Position numbers and translations under genes: made by a program. From the NCBI GenBank assembly GCA_902702965.1, contig CACRXP010000231.1, positions 321,381-385,380 of the forward strand: a DNA stretch of 64,000 nucleotides, in the 5' to 3' direction. Below, one piece after another: positions 1 to 11,342 of the stretch. The DNA is from Spirometra erinaceieuropaei (Eukaryota; Platyhelminthes; Cestoda; Diphyllobothriidea; Diphyllobothriidae). The notes under the pieces are model-generated. The model saw only the letters and a program-made list of their open reading frames with translations, was not told the origin of the DNA and made no database searches. Numbering within the stretch: position 1 is the first letter of the stretch; every line of letters begins with the position of its first letter.

Positions 1-204
1 TCGTATTTACACTTTGCCTGGTCCTATGCCTCTGTCCCAGATCAAGACCGCTGGGCAGCTCACACAATTCCTGTGGCAAGAACCACCTCAGCGTCGAAAC
101 CCGAGGCATGTCCTTTCCCCTGGGTTTGGCCTATGGAAATGCCAGGCCGAAAGGAAACGCTCAAAAAACTCTCACAAGCGTTTTTTTTCTCGCCCCCCCC
201 CCAG

Positions 205-476
205 CCCGTTCTTTGTCGAGACTTCCTGCGCCTCTGTATGAACGTGACTACTGTTCTGTGCTGTCGCCTGACACCCCTTCAAAAATCCGCGATTGTGAAG
301 TTGGTGAGCAGTGGCCTGAAGGGTGTGGACGGGCTGGGGGCTCCGGTAACGGCCGCCATCGGTGACGGAGGCAACGATGTCGCCATGCTTCTCGAGGCCA
401 GTGTCGGCGTCGGCATCTTTGGCAACGAGGGCAGACAGGCAGTGCGGGCAGCAGACTACGCCATTCCACAGTTTAA
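205..476 (+). CDS. P4-ATPase (phospholipid flippase) exon: end of P domain with hinge motif
   Basis: Internal exon of an aminophospholipid-translocating ATPase, which moves lipids from the outer to the cytosolic membrane leaflet. The frame reads [22 protein letters not shown], then [40 protein letters not shown]. The VLCCR..PLQK, GDGxNDV, VGVGIxGxEGRQA and DYAIPQFK blocks are P4-ATPase signatures, and the EGRQA..DYAIP..K form resembles the ATP11/class VI group. The start is set by a polypyrimidine tract ending in CAG at 202-204. The end is set by the donor GTGAGT at 477, which splits a Lys codon after two bases. Two oddities are seen. The usual Ala of GDGANDV is Gly, and about ten extra residues ([12 protein letters not shown]) precede the motif. 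The upstream ATP-binding and phosphorylation exons are outside the window. Confidence 0.88.
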
Positions 477-479
477 GTG

Positions 480-3400
480 AGTTTACATGCGAGTTTTGCG
501 CCTTGCTGGAAGGGTGGCACAGCTAATGGAGAGGCTTGTCAATGGAGTTTTTAAATGTTTTGACTGTAAAACGACGGCTTTTTAGTGTGTGGATGGAGTG
601 GTTCAACGTCTGGAAAGTTTGGCAGTTGAGACTGAGTAACTTGAGTACTTCAATGCATTAAAGGTCGTAAGCACAAATTCTACCTCACCAGTTTTCACAG
701 CAGGCATATTCCTGACTCCGTGTACCGGTTTTCGGTGTACAGTCTCCCGACTTGAAGGAATATTTGCTGACTAGCAGTGTATGAGAGACAAATATAGTTA
801 TCATGCCGGGAATAAGATAAATGCTGTCAGCCGTACATCATATATTAAGCAGACAGCACCTCTAAGCACACCGTCATTAAAGAAATTCAATCGGTCCTCA
901 CGTCCTCTCAGTTTCACAGCAGTACTGTCATTCTACGTTTGTTTTCGAAGAGTAAACTGTTCAGAGTCTGAGGGATATATTTTTTTCCCGGACATCAATT
1001 TCACTGAATTTCAGTTAACCTCATTTATCCTTAAAGTATCGGACGAACTCAGAGCAACAGGTTGAAAGCACGACTTTTTAGGTGCGACGAGGTACTTACT
1101 GTAATCATTTTATTTTACCATCATCAGTCATAGGAACATAATAACACATCATCTGCACTTTGTAAGCACATCAATGATTGGCATAATTTGCTACTCAAGA
1201 TTGTTCCACACCCTTACACGTGTTTCTTAGTTTTACCATGCCTGCCTGACATAATTGTACCGTGTGCTGTCATACATGGCTTCATTGGGCCACTCGATAC
1301 GTTCAGCAAGCAGATCAACTTAATTAGAATTATTTTTAGGTAATTCTCTGGGTCTAAGACTTTTTATCATAAGAAGAGAGATAAAGAGAGGATAGGGTGA
1401 TTTTCTGACGTTTAAATGAAATAGTTTCAGACAATACGAATAAAAACAGCTTGCAGGGTAGTTGACAATATTTAATCTCTGGTGCCATCCCCTGCATTCG
1501 GACTTGAAATAGCGGATGCCTACTCAGGGGAAAGCAGTGCACTCATGGGCGTATGTTTTTTTCGAGATGCTGAAAGTTCGAAAACATGCGATTTAAGCGA
1601 GTTCTAAGTAGTTGGAATACAAGGATTTCCATTGATGCCTCCGGTCACATGACGGGTTGGAGCTAGGCCCCGTTTCATGGGAATACAGTGACTCTCGGTG
1701 TTCTTATTGCGTCATGAGTTGGAATGGTTTTTTTGACTGGCGAACCATTATTTTTACTTTGGTCAAAAATAGTTTCGGTGCGTATGCTTTCACTTCTGCA
1801 GAACTAAGAAATGGTGCTGTGGGATATTCGTCAAAATAACGCCCGCGAATAATGTCCTTACGCACGGGTTTGTGATTCCCAGGTTGGATTTCAAACCCGC
1901 AAACTGAAACATCCAAATCATGACGTTCAGCCCAGCACCATTCTGATAAACTGCATAAGTCTCCCATTCTGCACTCATCAATTTTATAATCGACCATGCT
2001 TGGTAATAATATATAAGACTATTCAGAGTTTTTCTTCACGCTCCATGCTATTTTTGCCCTTTTCGTCGAATCATTCTGTCATGTCGTGAGTACTACTTTT
2101 TGTCATTGAGGGTTAAAAGTTAGAAAGCCGGTCTTAGTCGCTTATTTCTTATTTCAACATCCTCATTGACAGCCCATATAGCCTCTTACCTACTGGACGA
2201 GTAGAAAGTTGAGAGCGGTGGGGCAAGCGATGACTGTTTGGTAGGAGGTTATTCCTTTTGGTGCCGTTGCCCACTACTGTATCTAGCGCAGCCGGGACAA
2301 AGTCCCCCGATCGTCCAGAAACTCCGTTAAACTGTAACTCGCTGGTCAGTTACTGCATAAGTAAGCCAGCAACGCCTGCACTCAAAAAGTGACGTTTTCA
2401 CTTGTCTTTCTGCATATAAGGACGGTGTCAGACGACGGATAAAGCCTTATTTGACTACGAATTGTCTTCGTCATGGTGTACTACGACTATCGCAGTCGCT
2501 TTGTCCAATCTGAGCTGAGCTACGCCTGAACGTGTTATCTTTGAATGATAGAAGACGACTTATTCACTAGGCCCATCAGTCTGCTCAGTTCGCGGCTGAA
2601 CTTCACTCAAGGCTGTCCCGACAGACTGTTGTCTGTGGACTTGACGGGTAGTCGGTAGCTAGACTAATAAGCAAACCCTGCCTCGGAGGGGTTTGTGAAT
2701 TCCCGTGTATGAACAGTTGAATGTAGAATCAGTTGCGTCTAAGAACAATTATTTTTTCTTACCGTCCTGAAGGACTTAGGAGTGCTGGCTCTGAATCAGA
2801 TAGTTTTGAAGATGAGAAGAGTGAAAAGATCTTCCTTGAGGAGGATCTTCTGCGACATTTCGAACAGGCGCACGCATCCGCGAAAGATAAGAAAGTATGG
2901 CCAAATATGTCCCGAACAGACGGGATTTTTTCAGTTTTTCACTTCCGCTAGCGTTTACCTGGGTAACTTACCGATAATCTTCCGAACACACTGGCGGTAA
3001 TTATTCTTGTGAAGTTCCTGCCCTGAATGGCTCTATTTAACAAAGTCAAAGCGACGTCTTGGTTACTTTCGTTTTGCGTCCTTTTGATTGCTTCGTCCTG
3101 TCTACCTTGCGAGCGTTACAATGAACGCAGACGGGATGACATTTGATCCCATGAAGCATCTTCACACGAACGATGGAGCGCAGTCAACGATGGTTCGGTC
3201 CACTATGTATAAACCTAAAATATCTGTGGCGAGTAAGATCGCGTCTATCTCTTGACAATTTGCATCTGAAGATAAGGTTCAGGTAGTGTTGAGGACGAAT
3301 TAAACGCAGTCGTTTTACAAGACATCATGTCCAGACGATGTGTTAAATCCATCATCAGAGACAGATGTTGCTACACCTTTGGCTACCGCATGCCTCATCG

Positions 3401-5860
3401 ACCTGGCAGAATGTTCAGATACGCTGGATTCATTCCTGTTACTTTTTATTGGCTACAATGTGGGAAGGAAATGTGAATGTAACCCACCATCACTATTTTT
3501 CTACATTAAAATAATGGTAGATTCTTTCATACCGGTAAAAAACCCTGCTATCTGATGAAATAACGTGGCTTTTGAGACTGAACACTGGCTGCAATGGTTT
3601 CTTCTCAATGAGGACTTAAGACATCTCTCAGGGGTGTGAGGTCAACGTCAATGAATCTTGGTCCTATTTCCTAAATCAAAATTAGGGAAAATATGAAAGA
3701 TCTTACAGTCTTACAATTTGTGCAGTCGGACGGAATACAACTGTCAATCTCTCAAGTTTTCACGAGTTTTCTACCGTCAAGTTATACCTATTGGATTGAA
3801 TGTATGTAAACAGAGAGCTCACAGCATCGTACCAGTTGGCTATGGACCCGTCTTCTCGGACAGAATTCATCAGCAGGAATCAGACATGCGGTAGTTTCAG
3901 TCCGCCAGTGAAGGACGATGGGACGGGATCTTGTTCTTATTCGTCCTCACTCTGCACAAGAGTTCAATCACCGCGAACAAAGATGTCTAACGTGTGCTGT
4001 ATGAGGGGGTGAGTTACAGACAATCACTTGTGCGTGAATAAATTTGAAGTGATGAGGGGACTTGCGCAGCGTCCGTCACACTCTTTCCTCCCTCGGCATT
4101 TGGGTTGAGTGGAAAAACAGAGTCAGGACGACTGGAGGGGGGCTAAGATGCAGTGTCTGACAGAGCTATGTGTGCCCCATGCGACCTGCTCTCCGCACAA
4201 CGTACAAAGATAAAGGGGCAGCTCGAATCCCACCAGAGTGAAGTGCGACAGAGGCCGCATTCAGCGGGAGTCTTTGGAGCTCGACTCTCTGTCCTGAGAG
4301 GACCGAGTTTTGAAGTTAACTGGCGGCCTACCAAGCCCCGACTTCTAGCACATCGTGGTAATTTCAGGCACGTCAGATTCTCGGCAGTGAGAAATGCGTC
4401 AAGATGCCGTGGAGGTGGATTCCCCAGAGTCATCCTCGCTCCCGCTTCCCTCGCCCATGCACCGGTACACTCTCCGGACCTGTCAGCTGTCTGGCGTCGG
4501 GATTGGCCGTAGTGACTGGCGCGGCGTTGGGCCTGCACCTAGGCGTGCTGCAACATCCCTGTGCGACAGCTGTTACGAGCCTGCGGGGACTCAACACAGT
4601 CCAATTAACGCGGGCTGTGCTGCAATCTAGTCCCCGTTGTGGTCCAGCGTATGCACAGTGCAATCCGTTATGAGTACCAGTCCGCAGTGACCCACCGCCA
4701 GTCATAGAAAAGTGCATTATATAATGCTCTCTGACACAGCTGCGAGGATTTCGGCTGACCGCAGGATCTCCTCACGTCCCCTGTGTGGCTTCTACGTTGT
4801 ACAGGTTCTCTCAAGGTTGAAGACCTCGAGACCTGGGACAAGTAGAGGGACGTAGCACTGAAAAAATGGAGTGGCTATGCATAACAGAAAGTCCGTAGAG
4901 AATGTTTTGGGATTGAATGATGGGCTGTCGTTGTCATGGAGGGTAGAAAACTCGACGAAACTCTTGTCTGGGTTGTTAAATAAAACCTGTGCTAAGAGTG
5001 TGATAAATTACCTCAAAACATATTTACACACTGTAATTTTCCAGCCTCCTGTAAATGTGCCAGCTTATGAGTAGGAAAACTTCGTTTTGGTCTGCATATA
5101 TAATTCTGAGAAACACTTTCCAACTAGTTAGTGTCGGCATTGTTTTTAAATGTGTAACTAATTCATTCATGTTTTTCTAAACAGCGTGCATTTTGTATAC
5201 TCATTATTTGGATAATTGCTTCTAATATGGACTCCACTCTTTTAGAATTGGCGCTGTTCGATCTTGAAGACATTCGGTTTAGTTTTAAAACTTAATTGCG
5301 TTTTTGACCTGTCATAAGGTTCACACGTAAAAAATGTTCCCCCTCAAACGGTAGTATATACATCGTAGGATGAGGCGTTCATCAGGTTACGGGACCTCGC
5401 ATCCCGTTGTCCCTTCGAGCAAAATGTAGGAAATTTGATGACAATTACATGGCTACCATTGATATATGCAGCTAAAACAATCTCCTGGGAACCTCTCACA
5501 TACGTTAAAAATGTAACTGAGCCTATCGAAAGATAGCTGAAAAAAAACATCAGATACAATTAGCTCACCGACTGGCAACTACCTTATACACACAAATTAA
5601 ACAGCCTCGGGACGGGTTTGGCTACCTTGATAGAAAAATGTTGTCTACAAAATCCCATGTGCCAGCTGTGGTGCCGTCTCTTGTGCCCAACTGGGAAACT
5701 TGTCTCCGCCCGTATAAATGAACACTGGTTAGCGATGAGGAGCCGAGACAGTCTAGCCCAGATGGCCGTGCACAGCAATGTGTAGGACACTTTTGATCTA
5801 ATTTGTCGGCGAGTCTTCTCTGTCTTTCCGTTTTCACGATTGGGCACGCAATAGAGACCT
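480..5860. other. Flippase intron 1, first part: no supported gene
   Basis: Only short, low-quality frames on both strands. A GC-richer block at about 4140-4740 is open in several frames but shows no domain, splice structure or known element. CATCATCAGAGA near 3349 is reminiscent of PLE ends but has no pairing stem. Confidence 0.6.
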
Positions 5861-6224
5861 CAGGTATTTCCGGTGGTCTCGTGCTAAATGCCAGGAGATT
5901 TACGCTCAGGGAGGTTAGGGTCAGGGTTAGGCGGTTTGACGTGTCCGACCCATTTCCACGCTGGTTTTACTGACAGAATCAAAATCTGTCCTGCCGATTG
6001 AGGTCGCCGTCACAGGGAAAAGGCGTTCGGAGTCCATTTGCAACGTAAAACTCCACCTACACAGGTACTATTTGCCTGCCGGCTGGAATGTCAGCTGCCA
6101 GCTTTGGCCCCACTTTCTGCCATGGCATTCCCTCGTGAAGCTGCTCATTCCGCGATAAAGCCGTACAGCACTTGTGGCACAAAATTCTGGCTAACAGCAT
6201 CCTTCTAGTACCCTACAGACAATA

Positions 6225-6665
6225 TTGGTAGTACACCGCCTTTGGTCCGTACTGTGTGCATGTGCGGACTGGCCGACTGTAGGACTGGGAGTCAGGCTAA
6301 GTAGCCCTTTCCTGCGGGTGAGGGATGAGTGCGATAGATGCTACGCAAGTCCGCCCCACTACAAGCCAATTCCTGCGTGTGAGATCCGAGTCGACCTCTG
6401 CGAGGCCCAATTCACGTGTGTTACACGCACAGGCCAGCCGTTGGGCTTCTGTTGGCCATAGCGTCGTCCGCGCTCATATCCGGTCGTCCTAACACCGTCC
6501 TTCCACCAAGGCCTAGTGGGTGAGGGGGGAGTGTGGTAGCTGCTACGCAAGTCCGCCTCATGTGCAAGTCACCGGTGCTGTGCATAGTTCCGTGGGATAC
6601 ACAATGGACGACGTCGTTTGCAACGGCCAAACCGTTACTTCCTTTAACCGTGTTTCTTCTCGACA
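6225..6665 (+). repeat. Dispersed repeat family, two adjacent copies
   Basis: Both copies contain GTGNGATAGATGCTACGCAA-GTCCGCC or a close variant, followed by a GTGCAAGTCACCGGTGCTGT-like segment. The second copy (from about 6506) ends ACTTCCTTTAACCGTGTTTC, like the sequence before flippase exon 2. The rest of 5860-6225 shows no gene. Confidence 0.55.
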
Positions 6666-8364
6666 AGACGGGTACGGAATAAAAGAAAAATATTTTAATT
6701 ACTTATTCTGCCGATCACGAACACTTTAAGTGAAGATTTAGCAATTAAGGACCCGGACGTAGCCAACTGGGGTAATTGTGCCCCTAATGTGTAATAACTT
6801 CCACACATGTCCTTTGAGGCAGACTAACATACGCACTGTTCCGTCAGTATTTCACTGTACGGTAATAAGTAGACATTGGAGGTTTGTAACCTACTTTTTG
6901 AGTCTGAGTCTAATTCCTGAAATTCGTTAGGTAGCAGCATTATGGAGCATCTCCAATTCATAACTTCGCATACGATAAATACGTTATCAAGGCAATGCAG
7001 ACGCCATTTAGAGTTAACTAATAGAATAATGGTTACGTCATCTTATTTGTTGCAACGTCGGTTAGAAGGTCAGAGATGGACAACTGTATAGGAGCTTTCT
7101 TCAGGCGTTGGTGGTATTCCTGGGCAAATCAAAGATGGGTTTCGGAACAGAGCTCTAGGAGTTCAAGTAGAGCAGTTGCAGGTATATTGGTGTCGTAGGA
7201 ATCAAGTACTTCTGCACATTGTTTTGTCAGGTTTAGCGCTTATAACGTAACTCCAACAAATTATATATAACATTATAACACCCCTTTCCTTATGTGGAAT
7301 CAGAAAACCAATTTTCTGAAAATTTTTGTCATTGCTGCCTTGGCTGGAGCTTGACTGGAAACAAATTTTATGGGTAGTTGATAGACAGCCGACGTCGTAC
7401 TGGAAATAAGACCTACAAGGACAAAAAACGCTTATGCAACTGAGGTTCAACCATAGTTAGCAACGCACCTTATGCACGTGATGGTGTATCCTGTTGCCGC
7501 AGTTAAAGGCTTCTCAAACGCCCATACGGTTTCCGACCCAGTTGTTTTCGATACAACCACTAAAGTCAACACATAACAGTTGTGTTTGAAATTTTTCCAT
7601 TTAATGACCTGCGCATACGTGGAAAACACAGAGGCACACTTCTTAGACAAAGACTAAGGAGTGTGAACAGTGAAATCAAACTCAACCAACATTATCCCGT
7701 CCTAGAAGTGTTTTTACATGTAGACAGTGAATAACAATTCCTTATTGGCTCAAAAGTCGGAGAAATCAGGCGCCTGAACTTTCAATCGTCATGCGCGGCT
7801 CCTCATCTTTCGATGTTGACTAGTGTGGCACCTGTGTATTGCGGTATCGGAGAGCGCATCCGTTTGCCTCAGCGCAGTTTTGTCGTGCCATGTGTGCTCG
7901 CCGTCTTGCGTAAATTCCAACATTTCCTCTTCTTGGGTCAGATCATCTGCGAAAATCCGTTTTCACTCTAGCCAGAAAGACCAATGCACGGGCATTCTCT
8001 GCATACGGTACTCAAAAGCAAATTTGGAGAGATGCCAATTGAATGTTGTCTCGAAGTTTCATTGTCTGTTCGGATTTATCTGACTCGATGGCAGGCTCAA
8101 ACCAAATCGTTATGCAAAGTACTCAGTAATGAAGCTGCAGAGTTTGGCTGGCGAGAAACGCAGAATTTCCTTGTCTTCTGACTCACTTCAGGCGGCTTTT
8201 GCAACGTCAAATATGCCTGTGGAGTTTTTGTCATTAATGCTGCTTTGGAATTTCATAAGAAAACTCCTCAATTGGCATTGTGTGACACGAACAATAACTG
8301 TAAGGTTTTCTACCGATGCTGATTCCTATTCGCACTGATCATCCACCTCCTGCCGTCTTGGTAT

Positions 8365-8505
8365 TGTCCTACCACCAAGGCCTAGTGGGTTAGGGGCGAG
8401 TGTGAAAGATGCTATGCAAGTCCGCCTCACTATAAGCCGATTCATGCGCAAGCCACCAGTGCTGTTGAACTGGGACTTCCCTTAACTGTGTTTTTTCTTG
8501 ACAGG
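8365..8505 (+). repeat. Dispersed repeat copy that contains the 3' splice site of flippase exon 2
   Basis: Shares CCACCAAGGCCTAGTGGGT, GATGCTATGCAAGTCCGCCT and ACTTCCCTTAACTGTGTTTT with the copy at about 6506-6665, with an internal deletion of about 50 bp. The polypyrimidine tract and AG used by exon 2 fall within the shared end. Confidence 0.65.
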
Positions 8506-8778
8506 CATCTCCAACGACTGCTGCTGGTGCATGGGCAGTGGAACTACTACAGAGTCAGTACAGCGGCTTTGCTCTACTGCTTCAAGTGTGTCGCGTTCGT
8601 GGCAGTGCACGCCATTCTCCTCTTCATTAACGGGTTTTCAGCGCAGTCGATGGTCGAGGGCCTTCTCTACTCCCTCTACAACCTCACTCTCACTTCCTGG
8701 GGGCCTCTTTGCTTTGCGCTTTTCGAACAGCACGTTCTGGAGGAGGATCTCCTGCGCCGGCCATATCTCTACAGACTG
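8505..8778 (+). CDS. P4-ATPase exon: first C-terminal membrane segments
   Basis: This exon continues the flippase. It begins after TTTTTTCTTGACAG, and its first base completes the Lys codon split at 476, giving FK-HLQRLLLVHGQWNYYRVS. That is the LLLVHG..NYxR block that follows the hinge in P4-ATPases. Residues after it form two hydrophobic spans (about LLYCFKCVAFVAVHAILLFI and LYSLYNLTLTSWGPLCFALF), followed by FEQHVLEEDLLRRPYLYRL. That matches the conserved loop in which an EQDV/EQHV-like motif and LLRxPxLY precede the next membrane pair. It ends in phase 0 at CTG, followed by donor GTAAGC. The 3' splice site lies inside a dispersed repeat (see findings). Intron 1 is about 8.0 kb. Confidence 0.87.
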
Positions 8779-8867
8779 GTAAGCGAATGAAGGCGAAATT
8801 TCGAGTTCCAGGTGTATGCATAAGTGAATAGAAAGAGGGATTGAGCACCGGAACACTTCGTTTATTG

Positions 8868-8910
8868 TCCTGAGTTTTCAGACTCGTGAAGTAGTCCATC
8901 GTCAGAGGTA
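8868..8910 (-). ncRNA. Hammerhead-like motif in the other terminal copy of the same PLE
   Basis: On the minus strand, the same sense as the PLE: CUGACGA, extra U, helix II GGACU/AGUCU, GAAA, helix III AACU (one mismatch), helix I CCU/AGG. It lies just 3' of the GIY-YIG segment. Confidence 0.42.
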
Positions 8911-8956
8911 GTAGCAGCAACAGAACAAGCGGCATTTATAAGGCACGTAGGCCCCA

Positions 8957-9739
8957 TCATGGATCGACGTCGCACGGCTGGAGGTGACTATGCAGGACTT
9001 TGTACGCCGGCGCCAGATTAATAAATCGATTGACCGAGTTCTCATCCAAGGCCCAGGCTTCAATCAATTCTCGGCCTGTTTTGTTTCCGGCGTGGGCGAC
9101 TATTTTGGTGGCTGCGAAGTTAAAATCGTGACCCATTTCGTAGGTGTGGGCGGCCACTTGTGGTAATGCATCGCCTTGTCGCACAACAAGCTTATGTTCG
9201 TGTATGCACAATCCGAGCATGCGTCCAGTCTGCCCTGTGTAGTTAAAAGGACAATTTTGACGCAGAATGCGATAAACTACTTCAGACTACTCATTAGGCT
9301 TTAGCCGGTCTTTGATTTTCATGACCCAATTGCGCATGGTGGCTTTGGGACGGTGTGCAATTCCAACACCTAGATCCGCAGCAATGCGCTTGGTTGCTTC
9401 TGAAACACCCTTGATGTATGTCAGAGAATGCCATATCGTCGGTGGCGTTGATGTTCGAGTTCTCTGGTGACGACCGCGTATGCAGCTACTTATGAATGCC
9501 CTCGGATAGCCATTTTGTACAAACTGGTCGCGGAGATAACGGGCCTCACGTGTTCTGTCCTCCGGTTTGCTGCAATGAGTTTGGATCCGTTTGAAGAGCG
9601 TCTTCACACAGCTTCGTTTGTGCCTTATAACTGCCTCTTGTCCTGTTTCTGCCACTACCTCTGACGATGGACTCCTGTACGAGTCTGAAAGCTCAGGGCA
9701 ATCAACGAAGTGTTCCGATGCTCGATTCTTCTTCTTCAC
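8957..9739 (-). pseudogene. PLE reverse-transcriptase C-terminus plus GIY-YIG endonuclease, one stop
   Basis: A single minus-strand frame runs from 9739 to 8957, broken only by one TAG at 9287-9289. The N-terminal part (ARYLRDQFVQNGYPRAFISS) carries the NGYP segment typical of the PLE thumb. After the stop, VVYRILRQNCPFNYTGQTGR then MLGLCIHEHKLVVRQGD matches the GIY-YIG nuclease core: a V-Y-x-I strand, the Cys-containing loop, Y-x-GQTGR and a xxR/CxxEHK-like helix. H-x-x-x-x-GH (HTYEMGHDFNF) and a terminal E-A-W follow, as in PLE endonucleases. The first about 45 residues come from the inverted terminal repeat and are not ancestral coding sequence. The usual Arg of the RxxEH helix is Cys here (LGLCIHEH). 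Confidence 0.75.
9656..9700 (+). ncRNA. Hammerhead-like motif in PLE terminal repeat
   Basis: Core CUGACGA (9661-9667), an extra U, helix II GGACUC/GAGUCU (one G-U), GAAA (9687-9690), palindromic helix III AGCU, triplet CUC, and helix I CCU/AGG (three pairs). It is read on the strand opposite to the PLE coding segment because this terminal repeat is inverted. Confidence 0.45.
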
Positions 9740-9740
9740 T

Positions 9741-11342
9741 TAGGCTGGTAAGCACTTGCAAAGACCTGAGTATATATGTGCACTTCCATTAGATATTGCC
9801 CGCACGTATTGGGCAATAGGTCGATGACGTACTCAGCTTTGGGTAATCAGTGGGAGAACGCGTCTGCAGAGTGACCGGGAAATGAGGCGGCCCTGTGGGA
9901 TGGACGCAGTAGTAGGGATTTATTGGCCGACATCGCGCTGATTGCTCAAAAAAATTCATTACCAGGGGAGGGGGTAGATGTAAAGGTTACCTCGCTCCTT
10001 CTCTAGCAAACGGACCGGAGCAAATACGCGCACATGTGAGACATATCCTCGGACGAAATGAAAACCAAGAAGGATCCGTAACTTAGGGCTAAAAACGACG
10101 AAGCGGTGCTGGCGGGGCCCCACGCACCAACCAGACAAATCAATATTAGAAGCACACAAGCTGCTTTTAGGCATACAAACAAGATATTTCTTAAACACTG
10201 CATTTACTATTATGGCAAGACTGACTTATATGGCTTACTTTTACAGGGCGTGAGAACAAGAACCGCACGCAGTACGGGTTGCTTTGAGCCAGCTTCCTGT
10301 GAAATAAGGGTTAGGCCCAAGGCCAGGGTTAGGATAAAGTTCAGGATTGCGTTTAAGGCTGGATTTAAAGTTAACGGTAAGGTTACTCAGGATCAAGTTT
10401 AGGTTGAAGGTAGGGGCTGGTGTTAACTGCAGAGTTAAGGTCTAGCCTAGGGTTACGATCAAGATTAGGTTAACGGTTTAGTTCTATATTTGGGTTATTG
10501 TTGGGGTTAGAACACGTGAGTATTTTGCCCTTTCCGGAATTATCCGCAGTTTGCTTTTATTACTTGGACGGGGCATTCCTATTCCAATGCGCTGTTTAGG
10601 GGGTCATATAAATCAGTCTTATCATTATTTATCCCGAGCAAACCTCTACCTTTGAATTCCTAATCTCAGATCAGAAGAGTTTTCTGCAGTCCTGCGTCGA
10701 GGTGCTCTTTTCCCAACCTCGACATTTTGGCGATGTGCGTCAAGTGAAAAGCGGAAAAGGTGATCATATTAAAAGGAGAGCGCTGAAAAGGGCGCGGATA
10801 AAAAGGAAGCCGCGAAGAAACTAACGAACTGTGGAGTGAAAATGAAGCAAAAAGGAGGAATAGCAAACCATTACTGTGAAAAGGTAGAGTTTAATCAATG
10901 TGGAAAAAGTACAGCAGAGCTGCATAATCATTGAACAAATCGGAAACCGAAGTATGCAGTGTATGTCATTTGACTTGCAGCATTTTACTGTCCACTCGAT
11001 TCTCTCACGGTCCCCTGGGGGGGGGGGAGTGATTTGCGCTTGACCAGAAGCCACAGTATTGGCTTTAAGCTGTAGATGTATTTTTCTAAAAAATGTGGTA
11101 GTAGTGTGCATTAAAAGGTGTCATCGGTAATCGCAGCACCTGACCCGGACTCGAAACACGCAAAAGGCAAACCACCATCAGCTGCAGTGAATTAGAGAGG
11201 TGATTTCCCGCGCTGTTCCGCAAATTCCACAAGTTTTATTTATCTTATTACCGTTTCAATTCTTGCACTGCCTACAATAAACCTCCTTCATTTACAATCA
11301 CTATCGAGATATATTATTTAAATGTGCGAAAATCCCCATCAC
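9741..11342. other. Flippase intron 2, middle: no supported gene
   Basis: Apart from the GGTTAGG-rich stretch at 10300-10512, I see only short chance frames and a G run at about 11019. Confidence 0.55.
10300..10512 (+). repeat. Degenerate GGTTAGG-rich low-complexity stretch
   Basis: Repeated irregular (G)GTTAGG/GGTTAAGG words over about 210 bp, similar to but more decayed than the telomere-like stretches elsewhere. A shorter one lies at about 5910-5935. Confidence 0.55.

Larger units (their letters stand above)
8850..9740 (-). mobile_element. Penelope-like element remnant with inverted terminal copies
   Basis: A minus-strand PLE C-terminal coding segment is flanked by inverted copies of one terminal sequence. 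The + strand at about 8850-8948 matches the reverse complement of about 9615-9735: both contain AACACTTCGTT, CAGACTCGT and the TCGTCAGAGGTAG stretch. PLEs are known to carry terminal repeats in direct or inverted orientation, so this is read as an inverted pLTR arrangement. It lies in intron 2 of the flippase, antisense to that gene. Confidence 0.7.

Noticed and set aside
1704..1997. 97-residue minus-strand frame, also with a tRNA-like B-box (GGGTTTGAAATCC)
   Set aside because: No cloverleaf could be drawn and no related copy was found in the window, so neither a gene nor a SINE is supported.
2733..2951. Frame containing EEDLLRHFEQ, resembling EEDLLRR in flippase exon 2
   Set aside because: Similarity is limited to a few residues and there are no splice sites; probably chance.
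4143..4740. GC-rich block open in several frames on both strands
   Set aside because: No domain, no splice structure, and equal openness in competing frames points to base composition.
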